This document shows positions 1 to 9,052 of a stretch of DNA of 64,000 nucleotides, in pieces. The position numbers were made by a program, and so were the translations under genes. The stretch is from Mycobacterium sp. ACS4054 (GTDB taxonomy: Bacteria; Actinomycetota; Actinomycetes; Mycobacteriales; Mycobacteriaceae): contig NZ_LZHV01000058.1 in the NCBI RefSeq assembly GCF_001667275.1, forward strand, positions 1-64,000, given 5' to 3'. The notes under the pieces are model-generated. The model was not told the DNA's origin. It saw only the letters and a list, made by a program, of their open reading frames with translations, and did not search any database. How positions within the stretch are numbered: the stretch's first letter is position 1; each line of letters starts with the position of its first letter.

Positions 1-140
1 GGGGGACGCGCGGGGGCGGGGCCCCCGGTGTTGATCCGCTCGGTCGGCCGCTCGGTGGGGGGCTGGCCGAACGGGCCTTGGTTGCCGGGACGGCCCCACG
101 TCGAAGGGTCCTGGTTCGGTGGTCCTTGTGGGTTCGTCAC
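1..140 (-). CDS. N-terminal fragment of an Rv0479c-like membrane protein (partial)
   Basis: Only the first 46 codons are inside the window; the gene runs off the left edge. From a GTG at 140 the frame reads MTNPQGPPNQDPSTWGRPGN and then continues rich in Pro, Gly and Gln. This matches the start of the mycobacterial Rv0479c family, whose members have a disordered Pro-rich N-terminus, then one membrane helix and an extracytoplasmic domain; those later parts are not visible here. The start codon overlaps the stop of the upstream hydrolase gene (GTGA at 140-137), so the two are probably translationally coupled. Function is unknown. The identification rests on about 46 residues and on gene order. 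Confidence 0.75.
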   Translation of the reverse strand, partial: MTNPQGPPNQDPSTWGRPGNQGPFGQPPTERPTERINTGGPAPARP

Positions 141-958
141 CCGACCGATTCTGCACTATCGAGCTGAACGAAATCTGAGTGGTTGCGCAGCACCGCGATG
201 CTCTCCCGGGCCTTGGCGACCCGATCGACGTCGATGTCGGCCACCACCAACTGGGGCCCGGAGCCGGCCGACGCCACGACGCCGCCGAACGGCGAGGCCA
301 CCAGGCTGCCGCCCACCCCGGTCGGCGCGCCCGAGCCGGTGAGGGGCTCGCCGGGATCGGCCTGGCCGGCCGCGGCGACGTAGCTCATCGAGTCCAGCGC
401 GCGGGCCCGCGCCAGAAGCGTCCACTGGTCGAGCTTGCCGGGGCCCGAGCCCCACGACGCGCAGACGGCGATCAGCTGGGCGCCGCGGCGGGCCAGCTCG
501 GTGTACAGCGCCGGGAAGCGGATGTCGTAGCAGACGGTCAACCCCACCCGGACGCCGTCAACCGTGATCACCACCGGCTCGCGGCCGGGCGCAACGGTGC
601 GCGACTCGGTGAAGCCGAAGGCGTCGTAGAGGTGGATCTTGTCGTAATGCGTGTCCAGACCGCCCGGGCCGGCCGCGATCAGCGTGTTTTTCACCCGGCC
701 GTCGCCGGCCGGGGTGAACATGCCGGCGACCACCGCGATCCCGCTGTCGGCCGCGATGCGCCGCACACCCGTCGCCCAGGGACCGTCGACCGGCTCGGCG
801 ATCGGCCCCAGCGGAACCCCGAAGCGGCACATGGTGGCCTCCGGGAAAACCACCAGCTTGGCGCCCGCGTCGGCGGCCTGGCCGCTGTAGGAGCGGACCA
901 GCTCCAGGTTCGCGCCCGGATCGGTGCCGCTCAGTATCTGCGCCAGCGCGATTCGCAT
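137..958 (-). CDS. Carbon-nitrogen hydrolase (nitrilase/amidase superfamily), Rv0480c-like
   Basis: 273 residues, the full length of a single-domain nitrilase-fold amidohydrolase. The Glu-Lys-Cys triad is in place: Glu40 in FPEATM, Lys107 in DKIHLYD and the nucleophile Cys143 in TVCYDIRFP. Members hydrolyse non-peptide C-N bonds of amides or nitriles, for example deaminated glutathione or omega-amides; the substrate cannot be read from sequence. The protein is probably cytoplasmic, as no signal peptide is seen. It lies 25 nt downstream of the DUF2505 gene and its stop overlaps the start of the next gene (GTGA), so the three reverse-strand genes look like one operon that diverges from murB. 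Confidence 0.9.
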   Translation of the reverse strand: MRIALAQILSGTDPGANLELVRSYSGQAADAGAKLVVFPEATMCRFGVPLGPIAEPVDGPWATGVRRIAADSGIAVVAGMFTPAGDGRVKNTLIAAGPGGLDTHYDKIHLYDAFGFTESRTVAPGREPVVITVDGVRVGLTVCYDIRFPALYTELARRGAQLIAVCASWGSGPGKLDQWTLLARARALDSMSYVAAAGQADPGEPLTGSGAPTGVGGSLVASPFGGVVASAGSGPQLVVADIDVDRVAKARESIAVLRNHSDFVQLDSAESVG

Positions 959-983
959 GGCCGCCAGCTTAGGCGCGGCGCCC

Positions 984-1508
984 TCAAGGCATTCTGGCGA
1001 TCCACTCCGTGGTGAACCGCTGCTCGGCGGCCATCAGTTCGGCCAGCCGGCCGCCGATGAAATTCTCCAGCTTGCCGCCGATGATCGGGACGCGGACCTG
1101 GACGGTGGCCCGAAAGGTCAGCCGGGCGCCGCCCGTCCGGGCGACCGGCGACAGCACGGCGGTGCCGTTCAGATTGACCGGGGCGTCCAGGATCGAGCCG
1201 ACGACACAACCCTGCGCCGCCCCGTCGGCGACCGGGCCCCAGGTCTCCTCGCGCCGGATGCGCAGGTCGCCGCTGTGCAGCTGCGTGACCATCCCGGGCA
1301 GCTTGTGGCTGTGGATCACCTGGACGGTGACCACCTCGACGGTGTCGTCGTCGCCCGTTTCGCCACCCACCCGCATCGACTCCAGGGTGGCGACGTCGAC
1401 ACCGGATCCGGCCAGGCGAGCCCGCCAATAGGTCTCGTCCGTGAACGCGCGATGGACTGCTTCAACGCTGCCGTCGTAGTCGGCCGACAAGTCGAATGAA
1501 CGCGGCAT
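984..1508 (-). CDS. DUF2505-family protein, Rv0481c-like
   Basis: 174 residues from the ATG at 1508 (MPRSFDLSADYDG), the same length as M. tuberculosis Rv0481c. The pattern is of an SRPBCC/START-like fold: an N-terminal beta strand, a helix ending in a Trp-rich segment, repeated beta strands and a C-terminal amphipathic helix. The family has no known activity; a lipid-binding pocket is only an inference from the fold. It is the first gene of the reverse-strand operon with the nitrilase-like gene. A TAGCCT box ends 8 nt before the ATG, so the mRNA is probably leaderless. An upstream in-frame start (1562) would run into murB and is rejected. Confidence 0.8.
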   Translation of the reverse strand: MPRSFDLSADYDGSVEAVHRAFTDETYWRARLAGSGVDVATLESMRVGGETGDDDTVEVVTVQVIHSHKLPGMVTQLHSGDLRIRREETWGPVADGAAQGCVVGSILDAPVNLNGTAVLSPVARTGGARLTFRATVQVRVPIIGGKLENFIGGRLAELMAAEQRFTTEWIARMP

Positions 1509-1516
1509 AGCAGGTG

Positions 1517-1526
1517 AGGCTACCGT
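1517..1526. promoter_or_regulatory. Overlapping divergent -10 boxes for murB and the DUF2505 gene
   Basis: Only 26 nt separate the two divergent start codons (1508 and 1535). A forward TACCGT (1521-1526) ends 8 nt before the murB ATG. A reverse TAGCCT (1522-1517) ends 8 nt before the DUF2505 ATG. Both fit the mycobacterial TANNNT -10 pattern and overlap by two bases. The spacing places both transcription starts at or next to the start codons. This is seen in sequence; promoter activity is inferred. Confidence 0.6.
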
Positions 1527-1534
1527 TACGGGCC

Positions 1535-2632
1535 ATGAAATCCAGCGATGCCGGTTCGACATTCGCCGGCGCGCATGTCGCCGAAGCGGTGTCGCTCGCG
1601 CCGCTGACGACGTTGCGGGTCGGGCCGGTGGCGCGCCGCCTGATCACCTGCACCAGCACCGAACAGGTGGTCGCGGTGCTGCGGGAGCTGGACGCCGAAA
1701 GCGGTGGGGGACAACAACCCCCGGTCCTGGTGTTCGCCGGGGGCTCCAACCTGGTGATCGCCGAAACCTACGCCGACCTCACCGCGGTGCGATTGGCCAA
1801 CAGCGGCATCACCGTCGACGGCAACGTGGTGCGCGCGGAGGCCGGCGCGGTGTGGGACGACGTCGTGGTCCGCGCCATCGAGCGCGGCCTGGGCGGGCTG
1901 GAATGCCTGTCGGGGATACCGGGTTCGGCCGGGGCGACCCCGGTGCAAAACGTCGGGGCGTACGGCGCCGAAATCGCCGACACCATCACCCGGGTCCGGA
2001 TACTGGACCGCCGCAGCGGACAGGTCCGCTGGGTGCCGGGCGCCGAGCTCGGCTTCGGCTACCGCACCAGCGTGTTGAAACGGGCCGGCCACGAAACCCC
2101 TTGGGTGGTCCTGGAAGTCGAGTTCGCGCTGGACCCGTCGGGCCGCAGCGCGCCGCTGCGCTACGGCGAGCTGGCGGACGCGCTGGGCGCGAGCGGCGGG
2201 GAGCGCGCCGAACCGGAGAAGGTCCGCCAGGCGGTGCTGGCGCTGCGGGGCCGCAAGGGCATGGTGCTCGACGACGACGACCACGACACCTGGAGCGTGG
2301 GATCGTTCTTCACCAACCCGGTCGTCGCCCCCGAGGCGTACGAGCGGCTGGCCGCGGGCGTGGACGGGCCGGTGCCGCACTACCCGGCACCGGACGGCGT
2401 CAAGCTGGCCGCCGGCTGGCTGGTGGAGCGGGCCGGCTTCGCCAAGGGCTACCCCGACGATCCGGCGGCCCGCTGCCGGCTGTCCACCAAGCACGCACTC
2501 GCGTTGACCAACCGCGGCGGTGCCACCGCGGAAGAGGTGATCGCCCTGGCCCGCACGATCCGTGACGGGGTCCACGCTGTGTTTGGTGTCACATTGCAAC
2601 CGGAGCCGGTCCTGCTCGGCTGCAGGCTGTAG
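1535..2632 (+). CDS. murB: UDP-N-acetylenolpyruvoylglucosamine reductase MurB
   Basis: 365 residues from the ATG at 1535 (MKSSDAG). MurB makes UDP-N-acetylmuramic acid by NADPH-dependent reduction of the enolpyruvyl product of MurA, with bound FAD, in the cytoplasm at the second committed step of peptidoglycan synthesis. The FAD-binding segment has GGSNL and [18 protein letters not shown]; the substrate side has YRTSVLK and the catalytic serine Ser257 in SVGSFFTNP; a C-terminal Glu lies in EPVLLG. Length and motifs match M. tuberculosis MurB (369 residues). A TACCGT -10 box 8 nt upstream suggests a leaderless transcript, which is why the upstream in-frame start at 1514 was not used. Confidence 0.97.
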   Translation: MKSSDAGSTFAGAHVAEAVSLAPLTTLRVGPVARRLITCTSTEQVVAVLRELDAESGGGQQPPVLVFAGGSNLVIAETYADLTAVRLANSGITVDGNVVRAEAGAVWDDVVVRAIERGLGGLECLSGIPGSAGATPVQNVGAYGAEIADTITRVRILDRRSGQVRWVPGAELGFGYRTSVLKRAGHETPWVVLEVEFALDPSGRSAPLRYGELADALGASGGERAEPEKVRQAVLALRGRKGMVLDDDDHDTWSVGSFFTNPVVAPEAYERLAAGVDGPVPHYPAPDGVKLAAGWLVERAGFAKGYPDDPAARCRLSTKHALALTNRGGATAEEVIALARTIRDGVHAVFGVTLQPEPVLLGCRL

Positions 2633-2645
2633 CTCCGAATCCCCC

Positions 2646-2672
2646 CGACCCCGATTTGTCGCGGCGGGGTCG
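2646..2672 (+). terminator. Hairpin between murB and lprQ
   Basis: Perfect 8-bp inverted repeat CGACCCCG / CGGGGTCG with an 11-nt loop, starting 13 nt after the murB stop and followed by ATGGATTTT. It may be an attenuator or weak intrinsic terminator ahead of the lprQ promoter. It lacks a clean T tract. Confidence 0.4.
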
Positions 2673-2687
2673 ATGGATTTTCCCCGG

Positions 2688-2693
2688 TATCTT
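2688..2693 (+). promoter_or_regulatory. Candidate -10 box of lprQ
   Basis: TATCTT ends 8 nt before the GTG at 2702, which fits a leaderless transcript and favours that start over the TTG at 2693. No convincing -35 is seen. Confidence 0.4.
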
Positions 2694-2701
2694 TGACTTT
2701 C

Positions 2702-4027
2702 GTGAACACGTCGCGCAATCCGCAGCCGGTAAACCGGCGCGTGGCGCTGGCGACCCTCGGACTGGGGGTTTTCGCCCCCAGCGTGCTGGCCGCGTGCGGC
2801 GGCCCCGCGGCCAAACAGGCCGAGAAAAAGGAGCAGCCCGCCGCCAAGCTGAAGTTCCAGCCGGCCGATGCGACCGAGAACGTGGTGCCCATCGCGCCGA
2901 TCAGCGTGGAGATCACCGACGGCTGGTTCCAGCACGTCGCGCTGACCAATTCCGCGGGCAAGGCCGTGGCGGGCAAGTTCAATTCCGATCGCACCGTCTA
3001 CAGCACCACCGAGCCCCTGGGCTACGACGCGACCTACACCTGGAGCGGCTCGGCCGTCGGGCACGACGGCAAGGCGATCCCGGTCGCGGGCAAGTTCACC
3101 ACGGTGTCGCCCACCAAGAAGATCGGTGGGTCGTTCCAGCTGGCTGACGGCCAGACCGTCGGGGTGGCGGCGCCGATCATCATCCAGTTCGACGCCCCCA
3201 TCGCAGACAAGGCCGCCGTCGAGAAGGCGCTGACCGTCACCACCAATCCGCCCGTTGAGGGCAGCTGGGCGTGGCTGCCCGACGAGGTCGGAGGGGCGCG
3301 CGTGCACTGGCGCACCCGCGAGTACTACCCGGCCGGCACCACCGTCAACGTCGACGCCAAGCTGTACGGCCTGCCGTTCGGCGACAGCGCCTACGGGGCC
3401 GACGACATTTCGCTGAACATCCAGATCGGTCGCCGGCAGGTGGTCAAGGCCGAGGTCTCGTCGCACCGCATCCAGGTGGTCAGGGACGAGGGCGTCATCA
3501 TGGACTTCCCGTGCAGCTACGGCGAGGCCGACAAGGCGCGCAACGTCACCCGCAACGGCATCCACGTGGTCACCGAGAAGTACGCCGACTTCTACATGTC
3601 CAACCCCGCCGCCGGCTACAGCCACGTGCACGAACGCTGGGCGGTGCGGATCTCCAACAACGGCGAGTTCATCCATGCGAATCCGATGAGTGCGGGCGCG
3701 CAGGGCAACACCAACGTGACCAACGGCTGCATCAACCTGTCGACCGGCGACGCGGAGCAGTACTACCAGAGCGCGATGTACGGCGACCCGGTGGAGGTGA
3801 CGGGAAGCTCCATCCAGCTGTCCTACTCCGACGGCGACATCTGGGACTGGGCCGTCGACTGGGACACCTGGGTGGCCATGTCCGCGCTCCCGCCGCCCAC
3901 TGCGCACCCGCCGTCAACGCAAATCCCGGTCACCGCGCCGGCCACGCCATCGACCGCGCCGTCCCTGTCCGGGACGCCCACGACGACGGCCACGACTTCC
4001 AGCCCCGGGGCTAACCCCGGCGGTTAA
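2702..4027 (+). CDS. lprQ: L,D-transpeptidase lipoprotein LprQ (LdtMt5-type)
   Basis: 441 residues from GTG 2702. The N-terminus has Arg-Arg, a hydrophobic stretch and a lipobox ending LAACGG, so it should be exported, lipidated and anchored to the outer face of the membrane. Two Ig-like domains follow (about residues 50-245), then a YkuD catalytic domain. Its signature runs from His325 (FIHANP) to the nucleophile Cys343 in TNGCINLS. These enzymes form 3-3 cross-links between meso-diaminopimelate residues of peptidoglycan. The tail is Pro/Thr/Ser rich. The close match to M. tuberculosis Rv0483 covers the whole protein, including the atypical active-site loop of LdtMt5. Its last 17 bases overlap the convergent SDR gene. 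Confidence 0.93.
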   Translation: MNTSRNPQPVNRRVALATLGLGVFAPSVLAACGGPAAKQAEKKEQPAAKLKFQPADATENVVPIAPISVEITDGWFQHVALTNSAGKAVAGKFNSDRTVYSTTEPLGYDATYTWSGSAVGHDGKAIPVAGKFTTVSPTKKIGGSFQLADGQTVGVAAPIIIQFDAPIADKAAVEKALTVTTNPPVEGSWAWLPDEVGGARVHWRTREYYPAGTTVNVDAKLYGLPFGDSAYGADDISLNIQIGRRQVVKAEVSSHRIQVVRDEGVIMDFPCSYGEADKARNVTRNGIHVVTEKYADFYMSNPAAGYSHVHERWAVRISNNGEFIHANPMSAGAQGNTNVTNGCINLSTGDAEQYYQSAMYGDPVEVTGSSIQLSYSDGDIWDWAVDWDTWVAMSALPPPTAHPPSTQIPVTAPATPSTAPSLSGTPTTTATTSSPGANPGG

Positions 4028-4760
4028 AGCGGGTCGCGGAGGCCTGGTCGCGCGGCTTCATGACGATCAGGTCGAGGTCGACGTGCGGGGGCCGGGATGC
4101 CACGAATCCGATCACCTCGGCGACGTCTTCGGCAACCAACGGCGTGATGCCGGTGTAGACGGCGTCGGCGCGTTGCCGGTCGCCGCCGAAGCGGACAAGC
4201 GAGAACTCGGTCTCCACCGCGCCCGGCGCGATCTCGGTCAGCCGCACCGGCTTGCCCAGCAGTTCGCCGCGCAGCGTGCGGTGCAACGCCCCCTGGGCGT
4301 GCTTGGCCGCCGTGTACCCGGCGCCGCCGTCGTAAACCTCAAGCGCCGCAACGGAAGTCACCGTGACGATCAGGCCGTCGCCGGAGTCGACGAGCTTGGG
4401 CAGCAGCGCCCGGGTGACCCGCAGCGTGCCCATCACGTTGGTCTCCCACATCCAGCGCCAGTGCTCGAAGTCGGAATCGGCCACCGGTGCCAGCCCGCGC
4501 GCGCCGCCGGCGTTGTTGACCAGGATGTCCACCCGGCTCAGTTCCTCGGCCAGCGACGCGACCTCCGCGTCGTCTGTGACATCGGCCACAATGGCCGTTC
4601 CGCCGATTTCCCTCGCCAGGGCGTTGATCCGGTCCGCCCGGCGCGCCACCGCGACCACGTGAAAGCCCTGAGCAGCGAGGGTCTGGGCGGTCGCCGCGCC
4701 GATTCCGGAGCTGGCGCCCGTGACCACCGCGACCCGTTCATTCCTGACATTTCCAGCCAT
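4011..4760 (-). CDS. Short-chain dehydrogenase/reductase, Rv0484c-like
   Basis: 249 residues from ATG 4760. Classical SDR layout: the dinucleotide-binding TGASSGIG near residue 11, NNAG in the middle, a catalytic Ser in VTSVAAL and YTAAK as the Tyr-x3-Lys pair. The enzyme should oxidise or reduce a hydroxyl/keto substrate with NAD(P)(H); the substrate is not known. It resembles the YdfG-like group of actinobacterial SDRs. The 3' end overlaps the convergent lprQ gene by 17 bases. A TAAGGT box 7 nt before the ATG suggests a leaderless mRNA and rules out the longer upstream reading. It diverges from the ROK regulator across 173 nt. Confidence 0.88.
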   Translation of the reverse strand: MAGNVRNERVAVVTGASSGIGAATAQTLAAQGFHVVAVARRADRINALAREIGGTAIVADVTDDAEVASLAEELSRVDILVNNAGGARGLAPVADSDFEHWRWMWETNVMGTLRVTRALLPKLVDSGDGLIVTVTSVAALEVYDGGAGYTAAKHAQGALHRTLRGELLGKPVRLTEIAPGAVETEFSLVRFGGDRQRADAVYTGITPLVAEDVAEVIGFVASRPPHVDLDLIVMKPRDQASATRFNRRG

Positions 4761-4767
4761 CGAAACA

Positions 4768-4773
4768 ACCTTA
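4768..4773 (-). promoter_or_regulatory. Candidate -10 box of the SDR gene
   Basis: Reverse-strand TAAGGT ending 7 nt before the ATG at 4760; this is the leaderless arrangement. Confidence 0.4.
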
Positions 4774-4933
4774 GTGAACGTGCTAAATTTTCGGGGTGCA
4801 CCACAGCGCCCTGTCCAGCACCACCACCGCGTGTCTTTGCGCGGCGGGTGCGTGTTGTTGTCGCGCACTTCGCCGCTCCTGACTTTCAGGTGTGGCCAGT
4901 GACGGCCAACAAAAATCGGACAGAAGGACGCTC

Positions 4934-6247
4934 GTGCGCTCGAATACCCTTACCCAGACTCATCATTCGCCCAGCCGTGCCAGCTACAAGGGCCACCGCT
5001 CGGTGCGCCGCCAGATCGTGCCTCCGGCACTGCACATCGCCGACTCGGCGGCGGCCTCGGTCTTCCGGGCCGTCCGGTTGCGTGGGCCCGTCGGGCGTGA
5101 CGTCATCGCCGGCGTCACCTCGCTGAGCATCGCCACCGTCAACCGCCAAGTCATCGCCCTGCTCGACGCCGGCCTGCTGCGGGAACGCGCCGACCTGGCC
5201 GTCTCCGGGGCCATCGGCCGCCCCCGCGTGCCGGTCGAGGTCAACCACGAACCGTTCGTGACGCTCGGCATCCACGTCGGCGCCCGGACCACCAGCATCG
5301 TGGCCACCGACCTGTTCGGCCGCACGCTGGACACCGTCGAGACGCCGACGCCGCTCAGCCCCGCCGGGCCCGCGCTTGCCTCGCTGGCCGAAAGCGCCGC
5401 CCGCTACCTGCGGCGCTGGCATCGACGCCGCCCGCTGTGGGTGGGCGTCGCGATCGGTGGCACCGTCGACAGCGCCACCGGTCACGTCGATCACCCGCGC
5501 CTCGGCTGGCGGCAGGCGCCCGTCGGCCCGGTGTTGGCCGACGCGCTCGGGCTGCCCGTCTCGGTGGCCTCACATGTCGACGCCATGGCGGGGGCCGAGC
5601 TGCTGCTCGGGTTGCGGCGCTTCGTGCCCAGCTCGCCCACCAGCCTGTACGTCTACGCCCGCGAGACCGTGGGCTACGCGCTGGTGATCGGCGGCCGGGT
5701 GCACTGCCCGGCCAGCGGTCCCGGCACCATCGCGGCGCTGCCCGCCCACTCCGAACTGCTCGGCGGCACCGGCCAGCTGGAATCCACGGTCAGCGACGAG
5801 GCGGTGCTGGACGCCGCCCGCCGGCTGCGGATCCTGCCTCCGGTGCCCGCGGGCCGCGCCAACGCCTCGGCCACCGGCATCGCCGACCTGCTGCGGCTGG
5901 CCCGGGCCGGCAACCAGCCGGCCCAAGAACTGCTGAACGAGCGGGGGCGGGTGCTCGGGGAGGCGGTGGCGTTGCTGCGCGACATGCTCAACCCCGACGA
6001 GCTGGTGGTCGGCGGTCAGGCCTTCACCGAGTATCCCGAGGCGATGGAGCATGTGGAGGCGGCGTTCGCCGAGCGCTCGGTGCTGCCACCGCGCGACATC
6101 CGGGTCACCGTCTTCGGCAACCGGGTGCAGGAGGCCGGCGCGGGAACCGTGTCGTTGGGCGGGCTCTACGCCGATCCGCTCGGCGCGATGCGCCGCGCCG
6201 GGGCGCTGAGCCCGCGCCTGCGCGACATCGACGAGCCTTCCGCTTAG
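4934..6247 (+). CDS. ROK-family transcriptional regulator, Rv0485-like
   Basis: 437 residues from GTG 4934, which has a strong AGAAGGA ribosome-binding site 5 nt upstream; an in-frame start at 4892 lacks one. The N-terminal 90 residues hold a winged helix ([25 protein letters not shown]) and the rest is a ROK sugar-kinase-like fold. The usual ROK zinc motif CxCGxxGC is not visible and the ATP-binding glycines are weak, so it is likely a regulator and not a kinase. The M. tuberculosis homologue Rv0485 has been reported to activate the pe13-ppe18 pair; whether that target exists here is unknown. It diverges from the SDR gene and lies 59 nt before mshA. Confidence 0.87.
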   Translation: MRSNTLTQTHHSPSRASYKGHRSVRRQIVPPALHIADSAAASVFRAVRLRGPVGRDVIAGVTSLSIATVNRQVIALLDAGLLRERADLAVSGAIGRPRVPVEVNHEPFVTLGIHVGARTTSIVATDLFGRTLDTVETPTPLSPAGPALASLAESAARYLRRWHRRRPLWVGVAIGGTVDSATGHVDHPRLGWRQAPVGPVLADALGLPVSVASHVDAMAGAELLLGLRRFVPSSPTSLYVYARETVGYALVIGGRVHCPASGPGTIAALPAHSELLGGTGQLESTVSDEAVLDAARRLRILPPVPAGRANASATGIADLLRLARAGNQPAQELLNERGRVLGEAVALLRDMLNPDELVVGGQAFTEYPEAMEHVEAAFAERSVLPPRDIRVTVFGNRVQEAGAGTVSLGGLYADPLGAMRRAGALSPRLRDIDEPSA

Positions 6248-6306
6248 CGCGAACCCCTGTCCTGGGCGCTGGGCCGGTGAGCGCGGCGTCCTGTAAAGAT
6301 GACAGA

Positions 6307-7578
6307 GTGCGGCACGATGACGTCTTCCGGTTGAAACCGCGCCGCGTCGCAGTGCTGGCGGTGCACACCTCGCCGCTGGCCCAGCCGGGTACCGGGGACG
6401 CCGGGGGCATGAACGTTTACGTGCTGCAAACCGCGTTGCACCTGGCGCGGCGGGGTATCGAGGTGGAGATCTTCACCCGGGCCACCGCGTCGGCCGACCC
6501 CCCGGTCGCGCGGGTGGCGCCCGGCGTGCTGGTGCGGAACGTGGTGGCGGGGCCCTTCGAAGGCCTGGACAAATACGACCTGCCCACCCAGCTGTGCGCG
6601 TTCGCCGCCGGGGTGTTGCGGGCGGAGGCGTCGCATGAACCGGGCTACTACGACATCGTGCACTCGCACTACTGGCTGTCCGGCCAGGTCGGCTGGCTGG
6701 CCCGCGACCGCTGGGCGGTGCCGCTGGTGCACACCGCGCACACGCTCGCCGCGGTGAAGAACGCGGCGCTGGCGGTGGGTGACGCGCCCGAGCCGCCGCT
6801 GCGCACGGTCGGCGAGCAGCAGGTGGTCGACGAGGCGGACCGGCTGATCGTCAACACCGATGACGAAGCGCAGCAACTGATTTCGATCCACCGCGCCGAC
6901 CCGGCGCGCATCGACGTCGTCCACCCGGGGGTGGATCTCGAGGTATTCCGCCCGGGTGATCGCCGGGCGGCCCGGGCCGCGCTGGGCCTGCCGCTCGACG
7001 AGGACGTGGTCGCGTTCGTCGGCCGGATCCAGCCGCTGAAGGCGCCCGACATCGTGCTGCGCGCCGCCGCCAGGCTGCCCGGCGTGCGCATCGTGGTGGC
7101 CGGGGGACCGTCGGGCAGCGGGATGGCCTCCCCGGACGGCCTGCGGCGGCTGGCCGACGAGCTCGGCATCGCCGCGCGGGTGAGCTTCCTGCCCCCGCAG
7201 TCGCGCACGGACCTGGCCACCCTGTTCCAGGCCGCCAGCCTGGTCGCCGTGCCGAGTTATTCGGAGTCGTTCGGCCTGGTGGCCGTCGAGGCGCAGGCGT
7301 GTGGCACGCCGGTGGTGGCGGCCGCGGTCGGCGGCCTGCCGGTGGCCGTGCGCGACGGGGTCACCGGGACGCTGGTGTCCGGCCACGAGGTCGGGCAGTG
7401 GGCCGACGCCCTGGACCGGATGCTGCGCCTGAGCGCGCCGCAGGCCGAGGCGATGAGCCGCGCGGCAGCCGCGCACGCGGCCACGTTCTCCTGGGATAAC
7501 ACCACGGACGCGCTGCTGGCCAGCTATCGCCGCGCGATTCGCGAGTACACCGCCGAGCGTCGCGGGGTGGGCGCGTGA
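6307..7578 (+). CDS. mshA: D-inositol-3-phosphate glycosyltransferase MshA (mycothiol synthesis)
   Basis: 423 residues from GTG 6307 ([13 protein letters not shown]). MshA joins UDP-GlcNAc and 1-L-myo-inositol-1-phosphate, the first step to mycothiol, the main actinobacterial thiol. GT-B fold, family GT4: N-terminal [12 protein letters not shown] loop, HSHYWLSG, then [10 protein letters not shown] and the C-terminal donor-binding [19 protein letters not shown]. The C-terminus stops soon after [11 protein letters not shown], about 25 residues earlier than in M. tuberculosis and M. avium MshA, while keeping the terminal RRGVGA. That looks like an internal deletion of a variable tail. GTG 6277 is an alternative start. 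The stop overlaps the start of the next gene (GTGA). Confidence 0.95.
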   Translation: MRHDDVFRLKPRRVAVLAVHTSPLAQPGTGDAGGMNVYVLQTALHLARRGIEVEIFTRATASADPPVARVAPGVLVRNVVAGPFEGLDKYDLPTQLCAFAAGVLRAEASHEPGYYDIVHSHYWLSGQVGWLARDRWAVPLVHTAHTLAAVKNAALAVGDAPEPPLRTVGEQQVVDEADRLIVNTDDEAQQLISIHRADPARIDVVHPGVDLEVFRPGDRRAARAALGLPLDEDVVAFVGRIQPLKAPDIVLRAAARLPGVRIVVAGGPSGSGMASPDGLRRLADELGIAARVSFLPPQSRTDLATLFQAASLVAVPSYSESFGLVAVEAQACGTPVVAAAVGGLPVAVRDGVTGTLVSGHEVGQWADALDRMLRLSAPQAEAMSRAAAAHAATFSWDNTTDALLASYRRAIREYTAERRGVGA

Positions 7579-8102
7579 CGTCCACCGTCGAGCGCGTCAT
7601 CGAGGACGCGCTGCGCGCCAGCGGCCTGGAGTACTCGAAACACGATGGCGCGCACGGTGGCTTGTCGGGGCTGGTGGTGGCGCTGCCCGGCGAGCGCAGG
7701 CTCAAGACCAACACCATCCTGAGCATCGGCGAGCATTCGGTGCGCGTCGAGGCGTTCGTGTGCCGCAAGCCCGACGAGAACCACGAGGGTGTCTACCGCT
7801 TCCTGCTCAAGCGGAACCGTCGCCTCTACGGCGTGGCCTACACGCTGGACAAGGTCGGCGACATCTACCTGGTGGGCCGCATGTCGCTGGCATCGGTGGA
7901 CGCCGAGGAGATCGACCGGGTGCTCGGGCAGGTGCTCGAAGCGGTGGATGCGGACTTTAATACGTTGCTGGAGTTGGGTTTTCGCTCGTCGATTCAGAAA
8001 GAGTGGGAGTGGCGGGTGTCGCGCGGGGAGTCGCTGAAGAACCTGGAGGCGTTCGCCCATTTGATCGACGAAGACGACGATGCAGAGCGCGAAGCGCGAT
8101 GA
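7575..8102 (+). CDS. YbjN-domain protein, Rv0487-like
   Basis: 175 residues, GTG start overlapping the mshA stop, so co-translation is likely. The fold matches the YbjN family, which resembles type III secretion chaperones and has no enzymatic motif: a helix, then strands [35 protein letters not shown] and [11 protein letters not shown], then helices ending in an acidic tail (LIDEDDD). The function is unknown; the tight link to mshA is conserved in mycobacteria. The sequence coding for the acidic tail is part of a 17-base direct repeat whose second copy lies just past the stop. Confidence 0.85.
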   Translation: MTSTVERVIEDALRASGLEYSKHDGAHGGLSGLVVALPGERRLKTNTILSIGEHSVRVEAFVCRKPDENHEGVYRFLLKRNRRLYGVAYTLDKVGDIYLVGRMSLASVDAEEIDRVLGQVLEAVDADFNTLLELGFRSSIQKEWEWRVSRGESLKNLEAFAHLIDEDDDAEREAR

Positions 8103-8136
8103 GGAGAAGTCGAGCAGGTATCGACGAAGACGACGA
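8064..8136 (+). repeat. 17-base direct repeat around the end of the YbjN gene
   Basis: ATCGACGAAGACGACGA occurs at 8064-8080, where it codes for the acidic C-terminus of the YbjN protein, and again at 8120-8136, after its stop. The copies are 56 nt apart. In M. tuberculosis a LysE-family gene (Rv0488) sits in this gap; here it is absent. Confidence 0.85.
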
Positions 8137-8137
8137 A

Positions 8138-8143
8138 TAAGCT
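8138..8143 (+). promoter_or_regulatory. Candidate -10 box of gpm1
   Basis: TAAGCT ends 7 nt before the gpm1 ATG, directly after the second copy of the direct repeat. No ribosome-binding site is visible, consistent with a leaderless mRNA. Confidence 0.45.
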
Positions 8144-8150
8144 AGCCGGC

Positions 8151-8900
8151 ATGGGAGATACCGGCACGTTGGTGCTGCTCCGCCACGGCGAGAGCGAATG
8201 GAACGCAAGCAACCAGTTCACCGGTTGGGTCGACGTGGACCTGACCGAAAAGGGCCGGGCCGAGGCGGTGCGCAGCGGCGAGCTGCTGGCCGAGCACAAC
8301 CTGTTGCCCGAGGTGCTCTACACGTCGCTGCTGCGCCGGGCGATCACCACTGCGCACCTGGCTCTGGACGCCGCCGACCGGCTGTGGATCCCGGTGCGGC
8401 GCAGCTGGCGGCTCAACGAGCGCCACTACGGCGCGCTGCAGGGGCTGAACAAGGCCGAGACGAAGGACCGCTACGGCGAAGAGCAGTTCATGACCTGGCG
8501 GCGCAGCTACGACACGCCGCCACCGCCGATCGAACGGGGCAGCGAGTTCAGCCAGGACACCGACCCCCGCTACACCAACATCGACGGCGGCCCGCTGACC
8601 GAATGCCTGGCCGACGTGGTGGCCCGGTTCCTGCCGTATTTCACCGACGTCATCGTCGGTGACCTGCGCAGCGGCAAGACGGTGCTGATCGTCGCGCACG
8701 GCAACTCGCTGCGCGCCCTGGTCAAGTACCTCGACGAGATGTCCGACGACGACGTCGTCGGGCTGAACATCCCCACCGGGATTCCGCTGCGCTACGACCT
8801 GGGCGGCGACCTGCGGCCGGTGGTGCCGGGTGGCACCTACCTCGACCCGGAGGCGGCCGCGGCGGGTGCCGCGGCGGTTGCCAGCCAGGGCCGCCGCTAG
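8151..8900 (+). CDS. gpm1: 2,3-bisphosphoglycerate-dependent phosphoglycerate mutase
   Basis: 249 residues, full length. It interconverts 3- and 2-phosphoglycerate in glycolysis and gluconeogenesis. The histidine phosphatase signature [10 protein letters not shown] gives phospho-acceptor His12; the acid/base region is [11 protein letters not shown], and the second histidine, His183, is in VAHGNSLR. The insertion loop with [15 protein letters not shown] is typical of dPGM enzymes and absent from plain phosphatases, which supports mutase and not phosphatase activity. It is preceded by a TANNNT box and followed by a terminator-like hairpin, so it is probably monocistronic. Confidence 0.96.
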   Translation: MGDTGTLVLLRHGESEWNASNQFTGWVDVDLTEKGRAEAVRSGELLAEHNLLPEVLYTSLLRRAITTAHLALDAADRLWIPVRRSWRLNERHYGALQGLNKAETKDRYGEEQFMTWRRSYDTPPPPIERGSEFSQDTDPRYTNIDGGPLTECLADVVARFLPYFTDVIVGDLRSGKTVLIVAHGNSLRALVKYLDEMSDDDVVGLNIPTGIPLRYDLGGDLRPVVPGGTYLDPEAAAAGAAAVASQGRR

Positions 8901-8910
8901 CCGCCGAGCG

Positions 8911-8928
8911 CTCCCATCGGGAGTTTTT
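8911..8928 (+). terminator. Intrinsic terminator candidate after gpm1
   Basis: CTCCC-ATC-GGGAG stem followed at once by TTTTTG, 10 nt after the gpm1 stop. The stem is short (5 bp), but the T run is rare in this GC-rich sequence. Confidence 0.55.
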
Positions 8929-9039
8929 GAAGGCCTGTTTGCCGAACATCACGTGAACGGGAGTGGAACACCTGAAGCGCAAAGTGTGACTTGTCCGATT
9001 TTGGCCTCGTTCCGCTAGGGCGGTGTTTCCGAAGATTTG

Positions 9040-9045
9040 TAGGAT
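9040..9045 (+). promoter_or_regulatory. TAGGAT element before senX3 (either -10 box or ribosome-binding site)
   Basis: TAGGAT ends 7 nt before GTG 9053. It fits a -10 box for a leaderless transcript, and its AGGA core could also act as a ribosome-binding site. The sequence alone does not decide. Confidence 0.4.
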
Positions 9046-9052
9046 TTGCTAT

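Noticed and set aside
1526..3907. A 793-codon open frame on the reverse strand across murB and lprQ
   Set aside because: It mirrors two well-supported forward genes, has the Arg/Gly/Asp/His-rich make-up of antisense GC-rich frames and no family features.
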